Below are positions 16,727 to 24,936 of a DNA stretch of 35,840 nucleotides, piece after piece. A model generated the notes under the pieces. The model saw only the letters and a list, made by a program, of their open reading frames with translations. It was not told the DNA's origin and did no database searches. Origin of the DNA: JANNAT01 sp031422555 (GTDB taxonomy: Bacteria > Pseudomonadota > Alphaproteobacteria > Rhodobacterales > Rhodobacteraceae); assembly GCA_031422555.1 (NCBI GenBank), contig JANPLZ010000051.1:1-35840 (forward strand). Direction: 5' to 3'. The position numbers and the translations under genes are program-made. The number at the start of each line of letters is the position of its first letter. Within the stretch, counting starts at the first letter, position 1.

Positions 16727-19381
16727 ATGCCGTCTTTGAACGACATCCGCTCTACTTTCCTCGATTTCTTTGCCCGCAATGGCCATAAGGTGGTCGACAG
16801 CTCGCCTTTGGTGCCGCGCAATGATCCGACGCTGATGTTTGCCAATTCCGGCATGGTGCAGTTCAAGAATTGTTTTACCGGGGTTGAAACCCGCGACTAC
16901 AAACGCGCCACCACGGCGCAAAAATGCGTGCGCGCCGGTGGCAAACACAATGATCTGGACAATGTCGGCTATACCGCCCGGCACCACACGTTTTTCGAAA
17001 TGCTGGGGAATTTCAGCTTTGGCGACTATTTCAAGGCCGAAGCGATTGCCTTTAGCTGGGAGTTGCTGACCCGCGATTTTGGCATCAACGGCGACAAGCT
17101 GTGCGTCACAGTCTATCACACCGATGATGAGGCGGCGGGCCTGTGGAAAAAAATCGCCGGTCTGCCTGACAGCCGCATTATTCGCATTCCCACCGATGAT
17201 AATTTCTGGCGGATGGGCCCGACCGGGCCCTGCGGTCCATGCACCGAGATTTTTTATGATCACGGCGAGCATATCGCAGGTGGCCCGCCGGGCAGCCCGG
17301 ACGAAGACGGCGACCGCTTTATCGAGGTTTGGAACAATGTGTTCATGCAAAATGAACAGTTCGCCGATGGCAGTCTGCGGCCATTGGACATGCAGTCGAT
17401 TGATACCGGCATGGGGCTGGAGCGGATTGGCGCACTTTTGCAAGGCAAACACGACAATTACGACACCGATGTGATGCGCGCGCTGATCGAGGCGTCGGCG
17501 CATGCCACCAGTTCCGACCCGGACGGCGCGGGCAAGACCCACCACCGGGTGATCGCGGATCATTTGCGCTCGACCAGTTTTTTGATGGCTGACGGGGTGA
17601 TGCCCAGCAACGAAGGGCGCGGCTATGTTTTGCGCCGGATCATGCGGCGCGCCATGCGGCATGCGCATATGTTGGGCGCGCAAGACCCGGTGATGCACAA
17701 ACTTGTGCCGGCTTTGGTGCGCCAGATGGGGGCGGCCTACCCTGAATTGGGCCGCGCGCAAGCGATGATCGAAGAAACCTTGCGGCTTGAAGAAACCCGG
17801 TTTCGCACGACGCTGGACCGGGGTTTGCGGCTTTTGGATGATGAATTGGCCCGTATTCCGGAGGGATCGGCCCTGCCGGGGGCGGCGGCGTTCAAGCTTT
17901 ATGACACCTACGGTTTTCCGCTTGATCTCACTCAGGATGCACTGCGCGAACAGGGGCGGCTGGTTGATGTTGCAGGATTTGAAGCGGCGATGACCGAGCA
18001 GCGCGTCAAAGCCCGCGCGGCCTGGGCGGGCACGGGTGAGACAAAAGATGCCGCGATCTGGTTTGAGTTGGCGCAAGACAAGGGCGTGACCGAGTTTTTG
18101 GGCTATGACACCGAGGTCGCCGAGGGCCAAATATTGGCCGTGGAGCAAGGCGGGGCCGCGATAGCGCGGGCAAAGGCCACCGATTTGGTGCAGATCGTGG
18201 TCAACCAGACGCCGTTTTACGCCGAAAGTGGCGGGCAGGTTGGCGACAGCGGCGTGATTGAAACCGCAACTGGCGTCGTCGATATCACCGATACCAAAAA
18301 ATCTGCCGGCGTCTTCTTGCATGTGGGCACGGTGCGTGACGGCGTTATTGAGCCGGGGCAGGCGGCGAAATTAACCGTGGCTGCCACGCGTCGCGGCGCC
18401 ATTCAGGGCAACCATTCGGCGACTCATTTGCTGCACGAAGCGTTGCGGCGTGCGTTGGGCGATCACGTCGCACAGCGCGGATCGTTGAACGCCGCCGACC
18501 GGCTGCGGTTTGATTTCAGCCACGGCCATGCGCTGACCGCCGCCGAGCAGGTTGCGGTTGAAGCCGAGGTGAACGGCTTTATCCGGCAAAATACCCCCGT
18601 CGAAACCCGGATCATGACGCCCGACGATGCCCGCGCTTTGGGGGCGCAGGCGCTGTTTGGCGAAAAATACGGCGACGAAGTGCGGGTGGTGTCGATGGGC
18701 GTGTTGCCGGGATCGGCAAAGGGGGCCGATGGGCAAACCTACAGTCTGGAATTGTGCGGCGGCACCCATGTAACCCGCACCGGCGATATCGGTGCCTTCG
18801 TGATGCTGGGCGATCAGGCGTCCAGTTCGGGGGTGCGCCGTATTGAGGCGCTGACCGGGCAGGCGGCGCTGGACCATTTGCGCAGTCAGGATCAGCGGTT
18901 GGCAGAAGTGGCCACCGCGTTGAAAACCCAGCCGGGCGATGTTCTGGACCGGGTGCGCGCGTTGCAAGACGAACGCCGCGCTTTGGCCAACGAAGTGGCG
19001 CAACTGCGGCGCGACCTTGCAATGGGTGGCCGCGGCACAGCACCAGAATCCAATGAAATCAACGGTGTAAAGCTGATTATTAAAGTGCTTTCGGGCGTGT
19101 CGGGTAAGGATTTGCCGGGGTTGATTGATGAGATGAAGGCGCAGATCGGGTCGGGCGCTGTGGTTTTGATCGCGGATACCGGCGGCAAACCGGCGGTTGC
19201 GGCAGGGGTGACAGCGGATATGGTGGACCGGATTTCGGCGGTCACGCTGGCCAAGGCGGCGGTCGAGGCATTGGGCGGCAAAGGCGGTGGCGGGCGCGCC
19301 GATCTGGCCCAGGGCGGCGGCGCGGATATTGCGCTGGCAGATGCTGCAATTGCGGCGGTTCATGCCGTATTGGGGGCCTGA
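16727..19381 (+). CDS. alaS: Alanyl-tRNA synthetase
   Basis: The enzyme charges tRNA-Ala and edits Ser/Gly-tRNA. The protein has 884 residues, full length for the family. Class II catalytic core: FFARNGHKVVDSSPLVPRND, the motif 2 region with MGPTGPCGPCTEIFYDHG, and motif 3 DTGMGLERI. The editing domain has NHSATHLLHEAL and LCGGTHVTRTGDIG with zinc-binding His and Cys; the C-Ala domain with GGKGGGGRADLAQGGG ends the protein. ATG at 16727 (MPSLNDIRSTFLDFF) is chosen over 16706 because the family begins there. DUF1330 starts 1 bp after the stop. Leader 16638-16726 shows no T-box or other riboswitch. Confidence 0.98.
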   Translation: MPSLNDIRSTFLDFFARNGHKVVDSSPLVPRNDPTLMFANSGMVQFKNCFTGVETRDYKRATTAQKCVRAGGKHNDLDNVGYTARHHTFFEMLGNFSFGDYFKAEAIAFSWELLTRDFGINGDKLCVTVYHTDDEAAGLWKKIAGLPDSRIIRIPTDDNFWRMGPTGPCGPCTEIFYDHGEHIAGGPPGSPDEDGDRFIEVWNNVFMQNEQFADGSLRPLDMQSIDTGMGLERIGALLQGKHDNYDTDVMRALIEASAHATSSDPDGAGKTHHRVIADHLRSTSFLMADGVMPSNEGRGYVLRRIMRRAMRHAHMLGAQDPVMHKLVPALVRQMGAAYPELGRAQAMIEETLRLEETRFRTTLDRGLRLLDDELARIPEGSALPGAAAFKLYDTYGFPLDLTQDALREQGRLVDVAGFEAAMTEQRVKARAAWAGTGETKDAAIWFELAQDKGVTEFLGYDTEVAEGQILAVEQGGAAIARAKATDLVQIVVNQTPFYAESGGQVGDSGVIETATGVVDITDTKKSAGVFLHVGTVRDGVIEPGQAAKLTVAATRRGAIQGNHSATHLLHEALRRALGDHVAQRGSLNAADRLRFDFSHGHALTAAEQVAVEAEVNGFIRQNTPVETRIMTPDDARALGAQALFGEKYGDEVRVVSMGVLPGSAKGADGQTYSLELCGGTHVTRTGDIGAFVMLGDQASSSGVRRIEALTGQAALDHLRSQDQRLAEVATALKTQPGDVLDRVRALQDERRALANEVAQLRRDLAMGGRGTAPESNEINGVKLIIKVLSGVSGKDLPGLIDEMKAQIGSGAVVLIADTGGKPAVAAGVTADMVDRISAVTLAKAAVEALGGKGGGGRADLAQGGGADIALADAAIAAVHAVLGA

Positions 19382-19382
19382 T

Positions 19383-19670
19383 ATGCCAACCGCGTTGTGG
19401 ATCGGCCATGTCACCGTCAGCGATGCCGAAGCCTATGGCAAATATGCCGTGTTGGCCGGGCCAATCATCACAGCCCATGGCGGGGTGTTTTTGGCGCGGG
19501 GCGGGCGCTATGTGCAACTGGAAGGCCAAAGTCGCGCCCGCAATGTGGTGGCGCGGTTCCCGTCGTTAGAGGCAGCGGTCGCCTGTTACAATTCGCCCGA
19601 ATACCAAGCCGCCGCCGCGCATGCCAAGGGCGCGTCGGTGCGGGATTTGATGGTTTTGGAAGAAGTCTAG
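19383..19670 (+). CDS. DUF1330-family protein
   Basis: This is a 95-residue protein with the dimeric ferredoxin-like alpha/beta-barrel fold of DUF1330. Typical features are the opening WIGHVTVSDAEAYGKYA, a GG-containing strand (HGGVFLARGG) and the conserved YNSPEYQAAAAHAKG near the C-terminus. The function of the family is not known; the fold is shared with small monooxygenase and ligand-binding domains. It begins one base after the alaS stop, so it is most likely translated from the alaS message. Two REP-like palindromes follow. Confidence 0.85.
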   Translation: MPTALWIGHVTVSDAEAYGKYAVLAGPIITAHGGVFLARGGRYVQLEGQSRARNVVARFPSLEAAVACYNSPEYQAAAAHAKGASVRDLMVLEEV

Positions 19671-19674
19671 CGCC

Positions 19675-19695
19675 GCCCCGGACATGATCCGGGGC
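19675..19695. repeat. REP-like palindrome, copy 2
   Basis: GCCCCGGA-CATGA-TCCGGGGC has arms identical to copy 1 at 9213 with a different loop. It starts 5 bp after the DUF1330 stop, between convergent genes, so it may act as a terminator or mRNA-stabilising hairpin. Confidence 0.7.
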
Positions 19696-19718
19696 CTTGT
19701 GCAGCGGGGATGACAGAG

Positions 19719-19739
19719 GCCCCGGGTCAAGCCCGGGGC
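19719..19739. repeat. REP-like palindrome, copy 3
   Basis: GCCCCGGG-TCAAG-CCCGGGGC differs from copies 1 and 2 by one compensated base pair at the inner end of the arm. That covariation suggests selection on pairing. It lies 23 bp after copy 2. Confidence 0.7.
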
Positions 19740-19779
19740 GTGACAGCCATTACCCGCAGGGTGTGACAGCCATTACCCG
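19740..19779. repeat. Tandem repeat across the typA stop codon
   Basis: GTGACAGCCATTACCCG occurs at 19740-19756 and 19763-19779, a 23-bp period. The second copy contains the typA stop (TTA at 19773-19775 on this strand); the first reproduces it outside the gene. Confidence 0.85.
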
Positions 19780-21590
19780 GCGCGGCTTTGGCGTTTACGC
19801 TCGTTCGGGTCGAGGAACCGCTTGCGCATCCGCACCGATTTGGGCGTCACCTCAACCAGTTCGTCATCGTCGATATAGGCAATCGACTGTTCCAGTGACA
19901 GCTTGACCGGCGTGGTCAGGCGCACCGCCTCGTCCGTGCCAGAGGCCCGCACGTTGGTCAGCTGTTTGCCCTTCAGCGGGTTCACTTCAAGATCATTGTC
20001 GCGGTTATGCTCTCCGATGATCATGCCCTGATAAACCGGTTCTTGCACGCCGATAAAGAAATGGCCGCGATCTTCCAGCTTCCACATCGCGTAAGCTACT
20101 GAAATACCGCTTTCAATTGAAATCAGCACCCCGGCGCGACGCCCTTCGATCGGGCCTTTATGCGGCGCCCATTCGTGAAACACCCGGTTCAGAACCCCGG
20201 TGCCGCGCGTGTCGGTCATGAACTGACCGTGATAGCCGATCAGCCCACGCGACGGCACGTGTGCTATCAGGCGGGTTTTGCCGACGCCCGCGGGCTTCAT
20301 TTCCACCAGATCGCCTTTGCGCGGCCCGGTCAGCTTTTCAATCACCGCACCCGAATATTCGTCGTCAACGTCAATGGTAACCTCTTCGATCGGCTCACAC
20401 TTGACGCCGTTCACCTCTTGGAACAGCACCCGCGGGCGCGAAATCGACAGCTCGAACCCCTCGCGGCGCATGTTTTCGATCAGCACGCCCATTTGCAATT
20501 CGCCGCGCCCTGCCACTTCGAACGCATCGCCGCCCGGCGTGTCGGTGACCTTGATCGCGACGTTGATTTCGGCCTCTTTCATCAGGCGCTCGCGGATCAC
20601 GCGCGACTGCACCTTGTTGCCTTCTTTGCCAGCCAGCGGGCTGTCATTAATACCAAAAGTGATGGAAATCGTTGGCGGATCAATGGGTTGCGCGGGCAGG
20701 GCGGTGTCCAGATCCAGTGCACACAACGTGTCGGCCACGGTGGCCTTCGACATGCCGGCCAAAGTGACGATATCGCCCGCTTCGGCCACATCAATCGGCG
20801 TCATCACCAAACCGCGATACGCCAGCACTTTGGAGACGCGGAATTGCTCGAGCTTGTCGCCATCACGCGACAGCGCCTTGATGGTTTCGCCCGCGCGCAA
20901 GGTGCCAGCCTCGACCCGGCCGGTCAGAATGCGGCCGATGAACGGATCGGCCGACAGCGTGGTTGCCAGCATCTGAAACGGCTCGGCCCGGCGCGACACT
21001 TGCGCAGGCGCGGGCACATGGCGGATCACCAGATCATAAAGGGCTGCCAAATCCTTGCGCGGCCCGTCAAGTTCAACGTCGGCCCAGCCAGAGCGGCCCG
21101 ATGCATAAAGCACCGGGAAATCCAGCTGATCATCATCGGCGCCCAGATTGGCAAACAGATCGAACACTTCGTTCAGCGCCCGGCTGGGTTCGGCGTCGTG
21201 TTTGTCAACCTTGTTCAGCACCACGATGGGGCGAAGGCCCAAAGCCAGCGCTTTGGCGGTGACGAATTTGGTTTGTGGCATCGGGCCTTCGGCGGCGTCC
21301 ACCAGCAAAACCACACCGTCCACCATCGACAAAATCCGCTCAACCTCGCCGCCGAAATCGGCGTGGCCGGGGGTGTCCACGATGTTGATCCGGTGCCCTG
21401 CCCATTCCAGCGACGTGCATTTGGCCAAAATCGTAATGCCGCGTTCGCGTTCAATGTCATTGCTGTCCATCGCGCGTTCAGACACCGCCTGATTTTCGCG
21501 GAACGAGCCGGATTGCTTTAGCAGTTCATCCACCAAAGTGGTTTTGCCATGGTCAACGTGGGCGATGATGGCAATGTTACGAAGCTCCAT
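19773..21590 (-). CDS. typA: Ribosome-associated translational GTPase TypA/BipA
   Basis: This is a 605-residue GTPase of the EF-G/LepA class that acts on ribosomes in stress and low-temperature growth and in 50S assembly. The G1 motif AHVDHGKTT is near the N-terminus, switch II DTPGHADFGGEVERIL follows, and NKVDKHDA gives nucleotide specificity. The later domains show the BipA form (GRGELQMGVLIENMRREG, the C-terminal HEWAPHKGPI region and YDDDELVEVTPKSVRMRKR). It is a single gene, convergent with DUF1330. Directly before the ATG the sequence CCTCCC appears rather than a purine-rich site, with GAAAG further upstream, so translation initiation may be weak or regulated. A CCATAC/GTATGG hairpin lies at 21632-21648. 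Confidence 0.97.
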   Translation of the reverse strand: MELRNIAIIAHVDHGKTTLVDELLKQSGSFRENQAVSERAMDSNDIERERGITILAKCTSLEWAGHRINIVDTPGHADFGGEVERILSMVDGVVLLVDAAEGPMPQTKFVTAKALALGLRPIVVLNKVDKHDAEPSRALNEVFDLFANLGADDDQLDFPVLYASGRSGWADVELDGPRKDLAALYDLVIRHVPAPAQVSRRAEPFQMLATTLSADPFIGRILTGRVEAGTLRAGETIKALSRDGDKLEQFRVSKVLAYRGLVMTPIDVAEAGDIVTLAGMSKATVADTLCALDLDTALPAQPIDPPTISITFGINDSPLAGKEGNKVQSRVIRERLMKEAEINVAIKVTDTPGGDAFEVAGRGELQMGVLIENMRREGFELSISRPRVLFQEVNGVKCEPIEEVTIDVDDEYSGAVIEKLTGPRKGDLVEMKPAGVGKTRLIAHVPSRGLIGYHGQFMTDTRGTGVLNRVFHEWAPHKGPIEGRRAGVLISIESGISVAYAMWKLEDRGHFFIGVQEPVYQGMIIGEHNRDNDLEVNPLKGKQLTNVRASGTDEAVRLTTPVKLSLEQSIAYIDDDELVEVTPKSVRMRKRFLDPNERKRQSRAG

Positions 21591-21709
21591 CGGGAGGTAT
21601 CACTTTCGGTTATGTCAGAAGTTGCACAGCCCATACAGCGGGTATGGCCGATTTGCCAGAGCAATCGACGCAAGGTTCCGGCGGGTCTAGGGGTGATGGG
21701 GGCCAGAGG

Positions 21710-22531
21710 TCAGGCGGGTGGGGTCAGGCGGGCCAGAAAGCCGAACCGGTCGGCCAGTTCGGGGTCTGAGGTGCCGCCAATCACCGGTTTCCAACGTTCG
21801 GTTTGCGCCACGCGGGAATCGTTAAAGGCGTGAACCGAACGCACAAACATCGCGGGCCCGTTGAATGGCACGCAGCCTGCCATTTTGGGGGCGGACAGAT
21901 GGTTGATGGCCAGAATATTGGGGGCAGTGATCGCATCCACCATCGTCAGCCCCAGATTGATAAAGGGATAGCGGTGTTGAAACACTTGGGGATCATATGG
22001 ATTTTCGCCCGAAAACACCAAGCCATAGCCGCGGCTGAACGACAGATAATGACAGGCCCCCCCCGGCGCGAATGCGCCGCAGGCGGCCGCCGCCGTCAGC
22101 TTTTCTGCGACGCTTGCGATGAAATCACTGGCCAGCCCGTCATCATCATCCAGCACGATCTGCACAACACAGTCGCCAAGGCCCTTGCGCTGCATGAAAA
22201 TGCGCAGATATTTCCGCGCGTTGCCAATGGGTTGCCGGTCAATGGTAAACTTGTCCGCCGGATAGGCCGCAGCGCAAATCGCGGTTAGCCTTTGCAATGC
22301 CCAGTCGGGCAACACATCGCTGGTCAGAATATAGTGGTGAAAGTTCAGGTCGGTTTGTGCCACCAGCGAGGCAATGGTGATCTTTTCAAACAGCCACAGC
22401 CGCAGGGCCAGCCGGGCAGGATCAAACAGGGTTTTCTCGCGATCCTCGACCGCCAGCTTCCAGCCTGAATTTCCAATAAAGGAAAAGCGGGTGATGATCA
22501 GATTGGGCAGGTTGGCAGGATTACCGGGCAA
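21710..22531 (-). CDS. Rhamnosyltransferase-like glycosyltransferase
   Basis: This protein of about 273 residues resembles the 'putative rhamnosyl transferase' family found in Rhodobacteraceae. Visible are LIITRFSFIGNSGWKL at the start, LWLFEKITIASLVAQTD, and the acidic cluster QIVLDDDDGL, which is the likely DxD metal/nucleotide-sugar site of a GT-A fold. There is no signal peptide or membrane span. The start is uncertain: a TTG at 22531 has AGAGG at good spacing, while the open frame extends to 22606 without a ribosome binding site. The acceptor is unknown and no polysaccharide gene cluster is adjacent. Confidence 0.7.
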   Translation of the reverse strand: MPGNPANLPNLIITRFSFIGNSGWKLAVEDREKTLFDPARLALRLWLFEKITIASLVAQTDLNFHHYILTSDVLPDWALQRLTAICAAAYPADKFTIDRQPIGNARKYLRIFMQRKGLGDCVVQIVLDDDDGLASDFIASVAEKLTAAAACGAFAPGGACHYLSFSRGYGLVFSGENPYDPQVFQHRYPFINLGLTMVDAITAPNILAINHLSAPKMAGCVPFNGPAMFVRSVHAFNDSRVAQTERWKPVIGGTSDPELADRFGFLARLTPPA

Positions 22532-22668
22532 CAAGGGCCTCTTTTGGCAACGGAAAGGCGGCGGCGCGCCCCAGCGGACAAGGGCCGCAGGTTGAAGTCG
22601 TATCAACCCCGCGCTGTATTCGCCAGTCTAAACTGCACTGATCAAGGGGGAATGCCAAGGCGAGCCGG

Positions 22669-22681
22669 ACCCCGCAGGGGT
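22669..22681. other. Small hairpin and G tract downstream of icd
   Basis: ACCCC-GCA-GGGGT lies in the gap between icd and the glycosyltransferase gene and is followed on the plus strand by a run of nine G. It could help end the icd transcript, but there is no T tract. The rest of the gap (22532-22779) shows nothing recognisable. Confidence 0.3.
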
Positions 22682-22779
22682 GGGGGGGGGCGGCGGCCAA
22701 GGCCCGGCTGACCCTGTCATAGGAGCCGCTGAAACCGGCGCGGGCATGGCGGGCCAAAACACCCGCCACGCCCGCCCGA

Positions 22780-23994
22780 TCAGCCTGCCAAAGCCTTGTT
22801 CAGATATTCATCGACCTTTTCCAGATAGCCCATCGTGGTCAGCCATTTCTGATCGGGGCCAACCAACAGCGCCAGATCCTTGGTCATATGGCCGTCCTCG
22901 ACCGTATCAACGGTCACCCGTTCCAGCGTTTCGGCAAACCGCAGCAGGGGGGCGTTGTCGTCCAGCTTGGCGCGATGCTTCAACCCGCCGGTCCAAGCAT
23001 AGATCGAAGCCACAGAATTGGTCGAAGTGGCCTTGCCCTTTTGGTGTTCGCGGAAATGCCGGGTGACGGTGCCATGCGCGGCCTCGGCCTCAACAATTTT
23101 GCCGTCCGGCGTCATCAGCACCGATGTCATCATGCCAAGCGACCCGAACCCTTGCGCCACCAGATCAGACTGCACATCGCCGTCGTAATTCTTGCACGCC
23201 CAGACATAGCCGCCCGCCCATTTCATCGAGCTTGCCACCATATCGTCGATCAGACGGTGTTCATAGGTGATGCCTTTTGCTTTGTAGGCACCTTCAAATT
23301 CTTCTTCATAAACCTTTTGGAACAGATCCTTGAAGCGGCCATCATAGGCCTTGAGGATGGTGTTCTTGGTCGACAGATATACCGGCCAGCCCAGATTGAG
23401 GCCATAGTTCAACGAAGCGCGGGCAAAATCCGTGATGCTGTCATCAAGGTTATACATGCCCATGTAAACGCCCGACGACGCGGCGGTGTAGACGTCTTTT
23501 TCGATCACCGTGCCATCGTCGCCGACAAACTTCATCGTCAGTTTGCCCGCGCCCGGAAAGCGGAAATCGGTGGCGCGGTATTGGTCGCCAAAAGCGTGGC
23601 GGCCGATGACAATCGGTTTGGTCCAGCCGGGCACCAGACGCGGCACGTTGCGGCAAATGATCGGCTGGCGGAAAATCACCCCGCCCAAGATGTTGCGGAT
23701 GGTGCCGTTCGGGCTTTTCCACATCTGTTTCAGGCCAAATTCTTCGACCCGCGCCTCATCCGGGGTGATCGTCGCACATTTCACGCCAACGCCGTATTTC
23801 TGGATCGCATGGGCAGAATCAATGGTGATCTGATCATTGGTGCGGTCGCGTTCCTCGATGCCCAGATCGTAGTATTTCAGATCAAGATCAAGGTAGGGCA
23901 GGATCAGCTTTTGCTTGATGAAATCCCAGATGATGCGGGTCATCTCATCGCCGTCAAGTTCGACGACGGGGTTCGCTACCTTAATCTTGGTCAT
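22780..23994 (-). CDS. icd: NADP-dependent isocitrate dehydrogenase
   Basis: The enzyme decarboxylates isocitrate to 2-oxoglutarate with NADP+ in the TCA cycle. The protein has 404 residues, of the homodimeric eukaryote-like subfamily II, not the E. coli type. Signatures are NPVVELDGDEMTRIIW at the start, WKSPNGTIRNILGG for isocitrate binding, LIDDMVASSMKWAGGYVWACKNYDGDVQSD with the metal-binding aspartates, and EAAHGTVTRH at the cofactor site. ATG at 23994 has AAAGGG 6 nt upstream; the longer open frame to 24468 is an artefact running into the next gene. It is a single gene; a possible promoter or operator lies at 24064-24080. Confidence 0.97.
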   Translation of the reverse strand: MTKIKVANPVVELDGDEMTRIIWDFIKQKLILPYLDLDLKYYDLGIEERDRTNDQITIDSAHAIQKYGVGVKCATITPDEARVEEFGLKQMWKSPNGTIRNILGGVIFRQPIICRNVPRLVPGWTKPIVIGRHAFGDQYRATDFRFPGAGKLTMKFVGDDGTVIEKDVYTAASSGVYMGMYNLDDSITDFARASLNYGLNLGWPVYLSTKNTILKAYDGRFKDLFQKVYEEEFEGAYKAKGITYEHRLIDDMVASSMKWAGGYVWACKNYDGDVQSDLVAQGFGSLGMMTSVLMTPDGKIVEAEAAHGTVTRHFREHQKGKATSTNSVASIYAWTGGLKHRAKLDDNAPLLRFAETLERVTVDTVEDGHMTKDLALLVGPDQKWLTTMGYLEKVDEYLNKALAG

Positions 23995-24063
23995 GTCGGG
24001 CCCTTTTGCAATGCTGGCTGCGGTTCTCTGTGCAATACGTGAAAACAAGGGGGATGGGAAGAT

Positions 24064-24080
24064 GGTATACGAAGGTATAC
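24064..24080. promoter_or_regulatory. Paired GGTATAC motif upstream of icd
   Basis: GGTATAC-GAA-GGTATAC are two palindromic GTATAC cores exactly 10 bp apart, about 70 bp before the icd start. On the minus strand TATACC with TTTTGG 16 bp upstream could be an icd promoter. The one-turn spacing would equally suit a repressor. No regulator can be named. Confidence 0.4.
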
Positions 24081-24085
24081 TGTAA

Positions 24086-24676
24086 TCAGGGCCCGCCAAA
24101 ATACGCCGCGGTCCTTGCCTTGACCCAATCCCACAGCCGCGGCGCGCCGCGGGCGATTTTGCTGCCGACGCGCGATTGCAGCTGATCGGCGGTGACGTTG
24201 TATTCCACCCACGTGCCGCCACCCGATTGCAGGTTGGCCAGCACCGGCTGCACCCGGTCCAGCGCTTTGGCGAAAATGGCGTCGGGGGTTTCGGCCGCTT
24301 CAAATTCATCCCAGATCGCACGCAGATCATCGCGCTGATCGGGGGGCAGCAGGCCGAATATCCGGGTAGCAGCGCGGGCTTCGGCGGCGATGGTTTCGGC
24401 ACTGGCATGCGCCAGCCCGTTTGCCGCATGAATTGGCACATCGCCCACGTCAATTTCCACCAGATCATGCACCAACAGCATCTTGATCACCCGGTTGATA
24501 TCAACCCCCGGTTCGGCCTGATCGGCCAAAACCAGCGCATAAAGCGCCAGATGCCAGGAATGTTCGCCCGAATTTTCGCGCCGCGATCCATCGCACAGGG
24601 TGGTTGCGCGCAGCACGGATTTCAAACGGTCCGCTTCGTTCAGAAAGGCAAATTGCTGATCCAGCCGCCCGGTCAA
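24086..24676 (-). CDS. HD-domain hydrolase (YfbR/HDDC2-like)
   Basis: This is a 196-residue metal-dependent phosphohydrolase. The HD signature is clear: SGEHSWHLALYAL provides the first His, LLVHDLVEIDVGDV the HD pair, and a later Asp in FAKALDRVQP completes the site. The length and the EHSWHLAL motif match HDDC2/YfbR 5'-deoxynucleotidases, which dephosphorylate dNMPs. The start is a TTG overlapping the upstream gene's TGA (TTGA), which implies coupled translation. An isolated HD enzyme of this type is common; the substrate is inferred from the family. Confidence 0.83.
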   Translation of the reverse strand: MTGRLDQQFAFLNEADRLKSVLRATTLCDGSRRENSGEHSWHLALYALVLADQAEPGVDINRVIKMLLVHDLVEIDVGDVPIHAANGLAHASAETIAAEARAATRIFGLLPPDQRDDLRAIWDEFEAAETPDAIFAKALDRVQPVLANLQSGGGTWVEYNVTADQLQSRVGSKIARGAPRLWDWVKARTAAYFGGP

Positions 24677-24936
24677 TGCCCGCCGCCGCTGTCCATATGA
24701 ATTTTCGGCCCGTCGCGACCTTCGCGTTTGGCCTTGAGCGCCGCTTCCATAAAGGCACGGCCGCGCTTTTCGGCAACGCGCACCCGGTAGGCGGTCAGAA
24801 ACGCCTCTTGCATGGTGGGCGAGGCATCCAGCAACACTTTGGACACCTTGTCAAAGAACCGCTCGTCGCCCAATTCCTCCATCGCCGCGATCACCTCGCG
24901 GGCAAGCTGATCGCCCATATCATCCAGCACCGACAT
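24673..24936 (-). CDS. Conserved hypothetical protein, 87 aa
   Basis: I do not recognise a named domain. The protein is helical, acidic in the first half (MSVLDDMGDQLAREVIAAMEE) and basic in the second (AEKRGRAFMEAALKAKREG), ending in a Gly/His tail (SGGGH). There are no cysteines, signal peptide or membrane span. It is embedded between two genes by a 1-base ATGA overlap upstream and a TTGA overlap downstream, so it is almost certainly translated as part of the alpha/beta hydrolase-unknown-HD hydrolase unit. Similar small proteins occur in other Rhodobacteraceae as far as I recall, but with no function. Confidence 0.75.
   Translation of the reverse strand: MSVLDDMGDQLAREVIAAMEELGDERFFDKVSKVLLDASPTMQEAFLTAYRVRVAEKRGRAFMEAALKAKREGRDGPKIHMDSGGGH

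Noticed and set aside
16721..18322. 533-aa open frame antisense to alaS
   Set aside because: Long antisense frames are expected opposite GC-rich genes. The product has no domain pattern and alaS is certain.
20160..21521. 453-aa open frame antisense to typA
   Set aside because: Shadow of typA; no motif, no start signal.
23995..24468. N-terminal extension of icd
   Set aside because: It reads through the HD-hydrolase gene in another frame; the family starts at MTKIKVANPVVELDG with a ribosome binding site.
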